From NCBI GenBank assembly GCA_015499995.1, contig JADNRV010000339.1:1-51277 (forward strand): a stretch of DNA of 51,277 bases. Reading direction: 5' to 3'. Position numbers and translations under genes: made by a program. Position 1 is the first letter of the stretch. The number at the start of each line of letters is the position of its first letter. Source of the stretch: Flammula alnicola (Eukaryota; Basidiomycota; Agaricomycetes; Agaricales; Strophariaceae). The notes under the pieces are model-generated. The model worked only from the letters and a program-made list of their open reading frames with translations. It made no database searches and had not been told where the DNA came from. This document shows, piece by piece, positions 1-10,951 of the stretch.

Positions 1-1
1 A

Positions 2-205
2 CAAAGATATCCATCAGAATGCTTGAATCAGGTTTTATCGCTGAGCGCTGACTCCGTCAGTGTCGTCTCCTCCATTGAAGGGAATTCGAAGAATTCCGCA
101 GAGGCCCTATGGGATAGTGTAAAGGGCACTTCGGAGAAGATTTCGCCATTCGCCCATAAATTACAGGTTATAGATGCTTCGCATTCGCGGCAGCCTTTCA
201 TGTGA
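2..205 (+). CDS. possible 3' end of a gene cut by the window edge
   Basis: A reading frame is open from the left edge to a TGA at 203-205 (about 67 codons, no internal stop). Its composition is protein-like: Ser/Val-rich, with an acidic middle and a segment reading SAEALWDSVKG. No start codon lies in the window, so if real it is the last exon of a plus-strand gene beginning to the left. No family is recognised. Base 170 follows a CAG and another exon arrangement is possible. It could be a chance frame; length alone is weak evidence. Confidence 0.3.
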   Translation, partial: QRYPSECLNQVLSLSADSVSVVSSIEGNSKNSAEALWDSVKGTSEKISPFAHKLQVIDASHSRQPFM

Positions 206-711
206 TCAATGCACGATGATAGCAAAGTGTCTGTCACAAACTTGATATGTGAATTAGGTCATGTTATTTTGGGGTTCATCACATCGTCGAATTGAGGTCA
301 GGTGGCGACAGACAGCAAGAAGGGAACCAGACCTCAACCCATTTAATATAGAGCTCCGTAACTTTGGCCAGAGTATGTTTAGAGTGACATGAGAAATATC
401 TCTTCCGCACATGCGAGAGCAGCGAGACTGACATTCACATAACAACCTAAGAATAACGTTGAATGTGGAGGAACCGTTCTCAGGCAGAGGTCCCGTGTCC
501 ATTAGAATGAAGCGCCCGAACCTTATTTATGTTCTCTAGATAAGCCAGCGGTTATTTCAAACAACCCAAGTAGATTCTCAGGCCGCTGAAACCTCCTCGA
601 CTGGCTGACAACAGGACTGGTAACCATACTTGACAGATCATTACAGGTACGCATACGCTTACTTGGTAAAACCAATGTGTGAAACCGAGTTTGACAAAAC
701 AACAGGAGCCA
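206..711. other. intergenic, no gene seen
   Basis: This stretch separates the possible left-edge gene end from the coiled-coil gene. I see no conserved coding frame, tRNA fold or repeat. The right part should hold the promoter and 5' leader of the gene starting at 712. In that gene's frame a stop (TAA at 667-669) lies upstream of its first ATG, so any extra upstream exon would have to join between 670 and 712. Confidence 0.5.
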
Positions 712-1987
712 ATGTATTCGTCACCGAATATCCCACGGCAATCAGTGTCGCAGCCGACAAGTAACGCCAGAGTTCTGATGGAAAATACTGGAAGAGAGAG
801 CGTCGCACCGTTGGAGTCAGTACGCCTAGTTAAACGTATGGCGGTGGAGGCTTCTATGTCAAACTCCAACCAATTTGACAATGCAAGGAAGCGAGCCATG
901 CGCACGGCCAAGGAGGAGGATGTCAGAAGAAATATGGAGGAGCCGCCTCAAAATGTGCGAATAGATCCTTTTGGACCCTCACGTCCTTTCAATCCCAATT
1001 CGCAATCCGAGAATAACGTACCAATGCCCACCATGGAAAACCCAGAACCAATCAGACACAGCAATTCGGGAGGAATGGAAGGCGGATTAAATGATGCAAT
1101 GAGACGTGTATCTTCCCCGGATTCATCCTCATCAGTTATCAATTCCGACGCTATGGGCAAGATTACGGAAAGAAGGAGATATCGTGAGGAGTGCGACCTC
1201 GCAAGGGCTGAACGGGAGCAAGAGATAGCGGAGCGACGCCGCGAGACAGAGGAACGAGCACTTGAAAGGGAAGAGCGAAAGAAGGAGCGAGGGGAGTATG
1301 CTCAGGAACGAGAACTTGAGAGGGAAGAGCGGGAGAAAGAGCGAGAGGAACGCGCTCAGGAACGAGCAACTTTGGCGGCAGAGTTGGAAATGATAAAGGC
1401 GGAGTTGAAGGGCGTCAAAGAAGCACTGGAGGCAGAGCAAAACAAAGTTGATGCCCTGGTCGAGTACATGCTGTTCCAATCCGTAAGTGAACACTTGGCT
1501 TCTAAGTATTTTTAATGAAAAGAAACTAACCCATGAACAAATTGAGTAGCCTGACGACGGAGTCACTGACCTCAACACACTTCGAAATCTGGTGTCTTGT
1601 GCCCGGCAGAGACTAGCATCCGTTGTCAACTCAAAAACGGCAACATGGTGGATGGCACTCGGGCCTTCCGAGAGAACAATCGACCGCTATAAGAAAGCCT
1701 TAGAGCTTCTGGAAAACAACAGAATAGACGAGGTCACCACAAGGTTGCTCCACTGCAAGCCTGCTATGGCCTACATAGTGGAATATCGTTCGCGCATCGG
1801 AAGCTTGAGCCCAAGAATCCAGGACTACATCACATTCCGCAAGTTATCTCGTGAAGTGTACCAGGAAGCATGGGAGCGAATAAGTCAAAAAAATGGCGAC
1901 ACGCCCAGCATGGCTCCCGTGGCTTTCAACGGCTTGGTAGACTTCGTCTGCGCCGAGGAGGATGGCGCTGGTTCACTGCAGCTGTAA
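712..1987 (+). CDS. coiled-coil hypothetical protein, 2 exons
   Basis: Exons 712-1482 and 1550-1987 give 402 residues. The 67-nt intron has GTAAGT at its 5' end, a CTAAC branch-like site and TAG at its 3' end, and keeps phase 0. The first third is low-complexity and Ser/Asn/Pro-rich. Roughly residues 150-250 are dominated by Glu and Arg in repeated blocks such as ERAQERATL and EREEREKEREER, which should form a long charged coiled coil. The last ~140 residues look globular and mostly helical. The start is the first in-frame ATG after an upstream stop. No enzymatic motif or family is recognised, so no function is assigned. Proteins of this build are common as lineage-specific hypotheticals in mushrooms (general knowledge). 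Confidence 0.65.
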
Positions 1988-2320
1988 ATTGGCTGAGAAT
2001 CTCCGTCGTTTTGCTAATAAAAGAAGAACTTACATGGTATTACAATTTCGTATCTCTTCGATAAATAGCTGTAGCACTTGTACGAATGCAAATCATGTGC
2101 AAATCAAGTGTGTCAGGACAGGACTTGGTGAGGACGAGGAAGATGTTCAACTTTCCCCGCATTTTACGGCCCGAGAGGTAGGGCGGGCCGAGATTCGGCT
2201 TCGTCCGTCGGAGTTGAACTTTAATTCCTAGAACTGTATAGTACTTTCTGCTCGGCGATTCCCGATTGGGAAGGCGATCAACAGAATCAAGCACCCTTCG
2301 TCGTCGTCGTCGCCAGCAAG
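1988..2320. other. intergenic / eL42 promoter region
   Basis: This region holds the 3' flank of the coiled-coil gene and the promoter of the eL42 gene. A short near-tandem duplication of ATGCAAATCA-like sequence lies around 2085-2108, and a (CGT)n run of four units at about 2298-2310 lies just before the eL42 start. A pyrimidine-rich or CGT-rich leader is usual for ribosomal protein genes, but no defined regulatory site was identified. Confidence 0.4.
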
Positions 2321-2992
2321 ATGGTCAACATTCCCAAGTGCGTTTTCTACTATCCATGGAATGTATGTAATAGCGCTGACCATCGTTTTCTTGTCCAGAA
2401 CCCGCAGGACTTGTGAGTAAATCTGTAAAATGCGCATAATTACATGCTCAAATGGGAACGTGGGGATGCAATAGACTGCAAGGGCAAAACATGCAAGAAG
2501 CACACGTACGTCCGCCGAAGTGGTGCTACAGAGACCTTTGATTTACGCTATGACCACAGCCCCCATAAGGTGACGCAATACAAGAAGGGCAAGGACTCCC
2601 TCTTCGCGCAAGGAAAGCGCCGTTACGACAGGAAGCAATCAGGATACGGTGGTCAGACCAAGCCCGTCTTCCACAAGAAGGTGCGTTGAAGTATTTTGCA
2701 AGTCTGCCACGATACCGACGTTTGTCTCAACTTGTCCCTGCTATCTAGGCGAAGACGACTAAGAAGGTTGTGCTACGACTGGAATGCACGGTATGCAAAT
2801 ACAAAATGCAGCTCTCCCTCAAGCGCTGCAAGCAGTACGTAACCTTTGTATATCGTAATGAAACTCGCCTGATTCAACTTCCAGCTTCGAACTTGGTGGC
2901 GAGAAGAAGACCAAGGGCGCAGCCCTCACATTCGTTCGTCATATCCGTCATAAGCTTCTGTTCATATCTAACGTTGCTTTTACTTCTAGTGA
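2321..2992 (+). CDS. RPL42: 60S ribosomal protein eL42 (L44/L36a)
   Basis: Seven exons (2321-2337, 2399-2412, 2475-2505, 2560-2680, 2749-2834, 2885-2933, 2990-2992) give 106 residues, the usual length for eL42. The protein follows the family closely from MVNIPKTRRTYC to KTKGAALTF. It carries the four zinc-binding cysteines in two pairs (C12/C17 and a C-terminal C..C pair) and the [10 protein letters not shown] block. eL42 sits at the E site of the large subunit. Residue 56 is Pro, the form associated with cycloheximide sensitivity in fungi (Gln there gives resistance in several yeasts). Exon 2 has only 14 nt. The last exon model contains only the stop codon, because an intron (GTTCGT..CTAG, 2934-2989) follows the last sense codon. 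Without that splice the frame would run on 44 codons past the conserved end. Confidence 0.95.
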
Positions 2993-3777
2993 GCGTATCA
3001 TGCATTGCTTTTATATCGCACTTTTTCTTCCGTCGTCTACGATATGCATGTTATGTTATGCGCTGATATGCCCTACTGCCATCTCTGAGCAATATCCTGG
3101 ATCCACTTGATGAGTACGCATATGGACCTAACTATGAGCGAGAATTTCTCTTCGTTGATCAGGATCGTGTGATCTAGACCTGTATCTATCCAGCAACGAA
3201 CACAGCAAACTCTATAACCTAAGTTGCGTTGGTACAGGAGCAGTTTTGCTGCCTTATCAGCAACTTGCACGGCAGGGTTCGTTCCTTAACTGCCGTTCCC
3301 CGTTCCCCGGTAAAGACTTTTGATGGCAATGCGGTCAGCATGTCAAAGTGTTTGTCACAGGAAGCGCTCGCATATCTCATCAAAATTGATGACCAGGAGC
3401 GTTGTGAGTTACACACCCTCTTCCTGTGCCTCGTAATGCTAAGGATACCGTGGCTACGGATACTGCTCGACAGAGATGAGGCCTTTGCAAGGCTCGCAGC
3501 ATAGTCTCTCGAAACTTCAAGAATCGCAAGTCGGCCACGAATAAGTATATCCAGTTTATACTTACTCACACGGCTATCTTGAGCTTGAGCATTCCGTAAA
3601 TGGGGAAATGGACCCTACGGACCAGGCTACGGTACTAGTATCAATACAGCCAGATGACGACCACGAGTCACATATCACTCCTCGAGGCAGTTCCGATGAC
3701 TCTTATATGTTCCCACTGCAGCCAACAGACGCCCACCAAGGCCCTTCTCTTCCCCACCCTCATCTACGCCCGAAACG
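2993..3777. other. intergenic, possible 5' exon of the GNAT gene
   Basis: Nothing here is clearly coding. Two ATGs near the right side (3600 and 3608) start short frames, and a CAG acceptor at 3719-3721 precedes a stretch that is open in the GNAT frame from 3700. A short upstream exon of the GNAT gene may therefore exist. Frames on both strands of 3219-3569 are open but lack an ATG and resemble no family. Confidence 0.35.
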
Positions 3778-5768
3778 ATGCGTTTGGTCAAGCCTTCACC
3801 CAATATCGTGGAGAGGACGTACATTACTCCGGGTCTAGTGGGCCAAGATGATAACATTGACCTGCTGCAGTCGTATTTCAAGGAGATGCAGAAGACCACA
3901 GTCGAAACGTCAAATCCGGAAGATTTCCTATCATTTGCGTCCTGCGCCCATTTTTTCGGAGTCGTCATGCTTGAGACGACTACTACGCCAGTCGAGGAGG
4001 AAGAGCTGAGCGACGAGGATCCGGACGCCGAAGGAGAGCCTGAATCAGAGGACATATCAGAGTCGATATACCCTGCGTCCTCTCGAGCAACGGTAAGTAG
4101 ATTTCATATTAATCTTCAAATTTACAGCTGCCGATTCGTAAGTGTAGAGCCCTCCGGCGTCAAACATGTCCAGTGCAGCGAGTAATTCCTCTATGCGCAG
4201 TCCCATGCCCGTAGAAACGTCGTCTAATTCTGGCTCCTCACATAATTCACCTCCGACTCAGTCAGAGCAAGAAAAGATTCTCCTATGGAGAGAAGCTTTC
4301 TTGGCCAAGCTAGAGGAAGATTCGGACGAACCATTAATTCCTGCGCACGAAGAGGATGGTGTGCTGCCTATTTACGCAAGCAAGGGTAAATTCCCTGAAC
4401 CTCCTTCGCCTTTCCTCATTCCTCATCGCACGGAAAGCGGGCTATTCTCTCACGATCCCGCTGGTTCTAGCAAGACTCACGAGGATTCCGTCGATTATAT
4501 CAATTGGCCTGATGAAGGATCCTCGAGTCATCCTCAGGAAGGACCATCTTCGTCAGCCGAACCCATGCTCTATGCGCCAATGGACATCTATTCCGAACCT
4601 CCCGTGTTTGACAAAGAATTCGGACGCGAATACCTCGAGCCAGAGGTATATTCCACACCCCTCCGGGAACTCCCAGATTTGCCGACTGACCCGCAAGTCC
4701 AAGCCTTCATCTATGACTCGGCAATCAAATTCAGAGATGAACTGCGCGCAAAAAGGATCAGGGAATACCAAGCATCTAAGCGCAGAAAGGAGAGGAAAAG
4801 CCGGCGTCCTCCTGCTCCTCCGCCCCAGCCATGGAAGACTCTGGACGCGATTGGCCTTGTCTACCTCTGGACTTCACAAACCTTCCTTGACCCGCTTCAT
4901 ATGGGTGAATGTAGCATGGGAGTTTATATCAAACCCGAGCATCGCGGTAAAGAGTGCCTCCTCGCGGCTGCCAACCAAGTGGTTGAAGAAGCTTTCAAGG
5001 ACCCTGAATGCCATCGACTACAGTCAATTATCGTCGAAAATCCCGATAAGCTCTACAACTTAGAACTCCTGGCAAGAGCGTGCGTGCCCTTTTATTTCCC
5101 ATATTTAGTGATGATAAACTGATGCACTCTTCCCAATCGACAGAGGTTTCCGTAATGAAGGCATTCGACGGCGCGCGTTCTACAGCACGGTCGCCTGTGA
5201 ATGGAAGGATGTCACCTACTTTGCCATGCTCGCAACGGACTACGTGTACGACAACAATAACAGCAACTCTTCCGTCCGTCTCCGTCCCAAGTCGCTCTGG
5301 GAGGAAGTTTTTGCACGGCATCAGAAAGAATGCGATGACTTGGTCAGACTGGAAGAAAGGTCGACGTTGTCATTGAAGCGCAGTAGCAGTGTCGAGACCA
5401 TCCGAGAAAGGATCTCCACCGCCGTCAGCTTGCAGGCGACCGACTCGGAAAGCACCGGCAACACCACGGATACGGCATCGTCTATACGTTCATATGCAAG
5501 TTCCAAAAGAAGGCGACTGGACACGCGTAGCAATGGCCAGTCGAGCGCAGGGAGCCAGGTCTCCGCTTCGACATCAGAGAATGGACTTGATAGCGAATGG
5601 GAAGTCCCAGGCTCGCGTACTGCTCCGCTTTCTATTCGACGAGTTTTCGGAAACTCATCCATTGTCGGTCCTTCGAATTCAAGACCTCGCAGGAGATCTG
5701 TGGATGAATTCAGCAACACATCCAGTGGCTCAGCCAGTTCGTCTCAGTGGGTCGTGCTGGACGAGTAA
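3778..5768 (+). CDS. GNAT-fold N-acetyltransferase-like protein with disordered insertion
   Basis: Exons 3778-4092, 4148-5079 and 5144-5768 give 623 residues; introns are 55 and 64 nt. The N-terminal ~100 residues (RLVKPSPNIVERTYITPG onward) look like the first strand and helices of a GNAT domain. About 210 residues of acidic, Ser/Pro-rich, probably disordered sequence follow. From about residue 335 the fold resumes with MGVYIKPEHRGKECL (motif A region), a strand reading LQSIIVEN and a C-terminal part reading ARAGFRNEGIRRRAFYS, as in RimJ-type acetyltransferases. The last ~170 residues are again low-complexity. GNAT enzymes transfer acetyl from acetyl-CoA; the substrate here is unknown. The usual RxxGxG/A pocket motif is altered (ExxGxE), so activity is uncertain. 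The true N terminus may lie in an upstream exon. Confidence 0.75.
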
Positions 5769-6098
5769 GTCAGTTGGAAGTTAGCAAACCCATTTTCCTT
5801 GTGACCCAGGAAATAGAAGCTTCGGGTTTTTTGTGAATGTATGCACTACCCTTATGCCGAGTTTTTGTACTTGTATCTTGGACTCCCACATGTTGTATAT
5901 AGAATCGATGTGAATACCAGTTCATATTTATTGGTAACTTTGACTGCTGTAAGTACCCATGTTAATTAATACAAAGCCGAAAGCGCGATAAGTTTATAAT
6001 TATTGTACATTGTGTTTTCCTGCCGCGTTGGTCGCATCCAGGCCATGAGATGAGCCATTCTAAATTCTCCCTTTAGATTTTGAAACACAAACAACAGC
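5769..6098. other. convergent 3' flanks of GNAT gene and LYS2
   Basis: AT-rich spacer between two genes pointing at each other. It should contain both 3' untranslated ends and poly(A) sites. No open frame of note is seen. Confidence 0.5.
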
Positions 6099-9000
6099 TC
6101 AGACACCTGTTCTACCGGCGGCCTTGATGGTTCCTGTGTTGGCCAATGCAGGCAAGGCCTTTTGGGGAGAGGGCAGGGATGGTGGAGGAAGGAAGCCGGC
6201 GCCCACAAGCCAGGCCAAGTATAATCCCATAAGGGAATCATCCACTGTGGATGTCAAGTCGCCGCCGTCGCGTCTCAGAAGGGCCGTAGTATTGGAATCG
6301 TCCAGCTCGGGAGACTTCGTGCTGGTGGGCAGGTCGTCGAGGACGAAATGCAGGAGAGGGAAGAGGGCGTTATCGCCCACCTCCATAACGTGCTGCTCAA
6401 GCTTGCGACGCCAGACAAGGTATTCGCACGGTTCTGTCGGGAAACCGTATTGCACCAATGTTGACAGCATGCCGTTGAAAGTGGGTAATGGCCGTGCGGT
6501 GATGTGAAGAACGGAGAGTGCGGCATCAGGTAAAGGAGAAACTGCTGCCAGAGAGGTGCAGCGGGCGACGTGGTCGACAGGCACCATGTTGATGGTGTTG
6601 TTGATATCGGGAACGAGTCCAAGCTGCACACATCCCTTGACCATACGCCAGATGAAATCATCCGTATTCGTGACTAAAATTTTATATCAGGACACCCAAC
6701 TCATGAAGAGTCGACAAAGTTACACACCGGCAGTATGCGAATCGCCAACAACGTAACCTGGACGTATGATGTGTCCTCGCAGGCCCCGCTTGCCAGCTTC
6801 AAACAACAGTTTCTCAGAGACCCACTTGGATTGACCGTATCCGGTTTTCAGGGATGATTTCGCTCCCTCGAGGTCATCGCTTTCCGGAACACCTGTGATG
6901 CTTGACCCGCTGCGCGCCAGCGACTCGGAGAGTTGCACGTAATGCTCGGTGTCAATCGCAGACGTCGATGAGACGAAAACGAAGACCTTTGGCTTGCCAG
7001 TCGACGCCAGGTTGATGGCTGTGATGGTACCGAGAACGTTCGGCGAACGCAGTTTCTCGTAAGGGAAGACCCAATGAACCTACAAAAAATAAGCTCGTCA
7101 AGACGACAACCTCAAAATATGGATATGAAATGATGTACTTACAAGAGCACCGTTATGTAGCACCGCATCGGCCTCGTTTGCAACTCGTAACCAGGTCCCC
7201 TCATCCAAACCAAAATTGTCTAGACCAAGATCACCAATGACAACCTCAAGTCGACCACTTGCGACCCACTCATCCGACCAAACGCCTCTATCCGTCGACC
7301 CTTCCTTGAGACGGTCAAGACCCTGTTGAACACTCTTAGCACGAACGAGACAAATGACTTTCTTGACCCTCTCATTTCGCGAAAGTAGGTTGTGCAGCAC
7401 GAAGGCACCCAGGAAACCGGTCGCTCCAGTAAGGAACACTGTAAGTGGATGCTCATTGAAATCCGCAGGAAGGGCAGGATACGATGGCTGAAGTTTATCG
7501 AGAAGGGCAAGGTAATCCTTGCCGTACTCGACGTGTGGCGATACAGCTTTCTGCGCTTCAGCTCCAGGCGCAGTGAGGAGCCCACCTGTTGGTGCAGCGG
7601 CAGGTGCCTTGTACGCGAGCCCAAGGTCGCCGGTTCGCAAAGCGTCAACGGCTTCGACAAGGCCAGCGATCGTAGGCTGCTCAAAGATCAACCCCAGAGG
7701 CGCATCGACGACAAACACCTTGCGGATTTCGAAGATAAGCCTTGTTGCCAGGATCGAATGGCCGCCAAGATCGAAGAAGCTTTCGTCTGACGGGATCGGC
7801 TTGGGTGCATTGGGGAGGATGGTCGACCAGATGTGTTGCATGGTGATTTCGGTGGTACTGGTCCCAGGTGCGGCAGGAGCGGCCGCTGTGAGGGTTGCTT
7901 GGGCGGTATCTGGGAAGGGAAGCGCAGGCTTGTCGATCTTGCCATTTGGATTCAGAGGCATGCGAGATAGAGGTACGAACACTAAAAGAGCATGTAAGAT
8001 CGGGAAATAAATGAAGCAAGGAAAGTAGCATACGCGTGGGCACGCTGTAGCTTGGAAGCTTCTTCTTGAGGTGTTCGCGAATGTCCTTGATGAGCCGTCT
8101 GTACCTCCTCATACCCTGCACCAGACCCTTCGCGTCCTCGTCGTCTCCGACATCGCTCGCATACGCTGCCAAGTTCGGATCATCCAGCGGCACGAAATAG
8201 CTAACGAGGATCTTCTCCTCGTCTTTATCTCTCCTCACCAGCGTCACGTTCTCGCGCACAAGAGGATGCTGACTCAGATGTGTATCGATCTCGCCAAGCT
8301 CGATGCGGAATCCACGAATCTTGACTTGGTCGTCCGCTCGTCCGGTGCACTCCACAACGCCATCGGGAAGATAGCGTCCAAGATCTCCGGATCGGTACAT
8401 GCGATCGCGGATGCCCTTCCAGTAAAGCGCCTCTGGACCCGCGAGATGCTCTTCTGGGTGCAAGATGGTATCCTTGCGAGGAGGCGAGGAGGCAGAGAAC
8501 CAGTTCATCACGAATTTCTCGGCGCTCGCGTCTTGGTCAAGATACCCTTCTGCCAAACCGCCTGACCGAACGTAGATCTCGCCGACCTCGCCCACAGCGC
8601 AAGGGATGTTCCTGTCGTTCCTGTTCACCACCAGGAGCTGCACGTCTATCATACCCTCTCCTGCAGGCATAATGTCCTTTTGCGTGGCAAGGAACGTGGA
8701 ATCCTGAGCCACCGGTGGAATGGCGAAGTAAGAAACAGCGCGCTGGGTCTCGGTCGTTCCGTACATGTTGATTATTCGCACATTGGCAGCGAGAGCCTGC
8801 AGGCGCAGACAGTCTCGCTTGGTGAGGACATCTCCAACAAAGAACGCATTGAGAAGGGTGGGTATCTGGCGTGTTGCTTGCGCAGATAGTAGCTGACCCA
8901 TAGCCGGAGTTAAATGAGTGACGGTAACCTCGCTGTTGGCCATCCATTCTGCCAAACGGCCTGGTGTGCCAATATCGTCGGCCGTCGGAACGTGAAGTTG

Positions 9001-10672
9001 CGCACCGAGGAAAAGAGGCGTAAACACTATAGAATACAAATTAGATTCGAGCTCAGAGATCAGAAAAATATGGCACTGACTGTCTCTCTGTATGGGATCG
9101 TGTGCGATTCCACTCAGCATGGTGAACCTGGAAGTCTCGTTCAAGCCAAATCGTTGGCCCATCCATGGGAAGAAATGGGTCAAGCTGAAATGCCGGCCTC
9201 TGACGCCCTTTGGAATGCCCGTGCTTCCACTTGTGAAGGATAAAGTGCCAACACTGTCCGGACCGAGAGCGACATTTGGGTCCGTATCGCCAAGCTGCAT
9301 GTGGGCTTTAAGCACATCCTCTCCAGCGTTGTCGAGTCCTCCGAGGATGTGACCATCTGGGAATACTTCGACAGCAGGGACTTCGACCTTGATTTTCAAC
9401 TCCTCCGACAGGAATTCTCGAACAGAGCTGCCAATTGTGCCTGCACCTTTCAAAACGACCAAACCGCGTGGCTGTGCAACGCGGAGGTAGATGATCTGGC
9501 GGGAAGCAGGATACGCAGGATCTTGGATTTTCACGTCAGATATTTGTAAAATGGAGCATAGATATAATTTCCATACCAATGACGGAAAATGTCGCTCCGG
9601 CCTTGAGTACCGCCATGACCGCAACCACAAGGTCCACACTTCGATGTGCGTAAACCATTACAACCTCTTCTCTTTGAATACCGTTCTTGATGAGGTGATG
9701 GGCAAGCACGTTGGATGCACGGAGGATGGCACCGTAGGAGTAAACGATTTTTTCTTGAGGTGCGTCCAGGGATTCAGCGGGCAAACTCTGGATAACGCAA
9801 GGTCTCTCAGGGTTTTGGCGCGCGTGTCGGGAGAAAACATCAGTAATAGCACCCTTCCACCCGCACCAATCCAGGTCTGCAGTGGGGTCCGGAAGCTTGG
9901 CCTTTTGGCTTGGAGTCAACAATGGTACGGCACCCACCGGAGCCAGGGGATTGGCGGCAACCTTGCGCAACAAGACTGAGAGTTGGTCAATGAATGTTGA
10001 TATCCGCGTGGGGGTGAAAAGAAGAGAGTTATACACGATGCGGAGGGATATGTGTGGTGCAAGAGATGCTCGTGTGGTTGTAGGTGGTCTCGTTATGAAG
10101 ACCGTCAAATCTGAAGTGACATTGGTGGACCCAATAAAGCTCTCGGTCGGCTCGTCCGTTTCATCGAAGAAACGAACGCGGAAAAGAGGCCCGTCATGAC
10201 CTTCCTCCTTGCCCTTGTGCAATGCGCGCGTAATTACATCGTAGGGGAGCGCATCTGCTTCGGCTTCCTTTTCTATTTGCTGAACGCGGCTGACAACGGC
10301 CCAGTAAGGATCCAAGGGGTCGACGGGGAATCGAAGAATGAGAGGCTCGCGTGCGGAAGCAGACGACGATCCAACGACGATGTCCGTGTCTCCTGTGTAC
10401 CGATGCAAGAGGACCGTAAATGCAGCTAACAGAAGATGAAATGCTGATGGCCTCTTGACAATGACCTCTTCTTCGTCCTCGTCCGCTTCTTCGTTCTCCG
10501 TGTATAACACAAGTTTGAGAAGACTGAGAGATGCCTGTTCGGAGAGTTGGGCAAGGTGCACGGATTCGATGAGCTTGTTTGTTCCAGTGGGCCTTGGATA
10601 ATCCGTTGGAAGGGAGATAGATGGGAGATTTTGCAGCCTTGCGAGCACTCTGTTGAGGCGCTCGTCCGCCAT
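6099..10672 (-). CDS. LYS2: L-2-aminoadipate reductase (alpha-aminoadipate reductase)
   Basis: Six exons in transcription order (10672-9577, 9521-9081, 9026-8034, 7981-7143, 7079-6728, 6673-6099) give 1431 residues, normal for fungal Lys2. Introns are 52-63 nt. It reduces alpha-aminoadipate to the semialdehyde, the committed step of fungal lysine synthesis, in the cytosol. Domain order is a condensation-like N-terminal region ([13 protein letters not shown] near the start), an adenylation domain with [10 protein letters not shown] (~462-471) and MYGTTET, a carrier domain with DLGGHS (phosphopantetheine Ser ~919), and an NADPH thioester-reductase domain with TGATGFLG (~1028-1035) and YGQSKW (YxxxK catalytic pair). 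All key residues are present. The start is set by match to the Lys2 N terminus; an ATG-less extension upstream is ignored. It needs a phosphopantetheinyl transferase (Lys5), not seen here. Confidence 0.97.
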
Positions 10673-10710
10673 GTCTGTTTTGATCAAGGTGGGGAAACGA
10701 AACGAAACTC

Positions 10711-10716
10711 GAGTCA
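10711..10716 (-). promoter_or_regulatory. candidate Gcn4/Cpc1-type site upstream of LYS2
   Basis: On the minus strand this reads TGACTC, the core of the Gcn4/Cpc1 binding site, 39 bases upstream of the LYS2 start. General amino-acid control of LYS2 by Gcn4 is established in yeast. A six-base match is weak on its own and the site may lie within the transcribed leader. Confidence 0.2.
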
Positions 10717-10859
10717 GTAACAACTTCACTTTTTTTTCGCAAATCCGAAAGGCCGAAAGCGGTCGCAGATAAAATTCGTCACGTTCGTAAGGTTTTATCT
10801 CATCTGTGACAGTGACATTAAAACCTTATAAGATTACAATTTCAAAGAGATTTGATATG

Positions 10860-10930
10860 TCCCTCTTAGCTCAGGGGTAGAGCGCATCACTAGTAATGAT
10901 GAGGTCAGTCGTTCAAATCGGCTAGCGGGA
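10860..10930 (+). tRNA. tRNA-Thr, anticodon AGT (reads ACU/ACC)
   Basis: A 71-nt cloverleaf without intron. The D stem is GCTC/GAGC, the anticodon stem CATCA/TGATG with loop CTAGTAA, giving anticodon AGT at 10892-10894. The T stem is AGTCG/CGGCT with loop TTCAAAT. A-box (TAGCTCAGGGG) and B-box (GTTCAAATC) sequences are visible. The acceptor stem TCCCTCT/AGCGGGA has one T-C mismatch in seven pairs, which is odd for a working copy. The anticodon A34 would be edited to inosine. Confidence 0.88.
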
Positions 10931-10931
10931 A

Positions 10932-10951
10932 TTTTATTGCAATTCTTTTTT
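10932..10951 (+). terminator. RNA polymerase III T-run after tRNA-Thr
   Basis: A TTTT run (10932-10935) lies two bases after the mature tRNA end, and a stronger six-T run is at 10946-10951. Runs of four or more T on the coding strand stop RNA polymerase III; the second would serve as backup. Confidence 0.6.

Noticed and set aside
1163..1629. Minus-strand frames opposite the Glu/Arg-rich coiled coil
   Set aside because: They arise from the repeated GAG/CGA codons of the coiled-coil gene read backwards (Leu/Ser/Phe-rich shadow).
3219..3569. Long open frames on both strands between eL42 and the GNAT gene
   Set aside because: Neither begins with an ATG, neither has a family motif, and overlapping open frames on opposite strands are expected by chance in such a stretch.
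7392..8010. Plus-strand open frames antisense to LYS2
   Set aside because: They mirror the codon pattern of the LYS2 carrier and reductase domains and are shadows of that gene.
6099..10672. Reading LYS2 as a secondary-metabolite non-ribosomal peptide synthetase
   Set aside because: Domain order, length (1431 residues) and the Lys2-specific N terminus and reductase core match alpha-aminoadipate reductase, and no tailoring genes are nearby.
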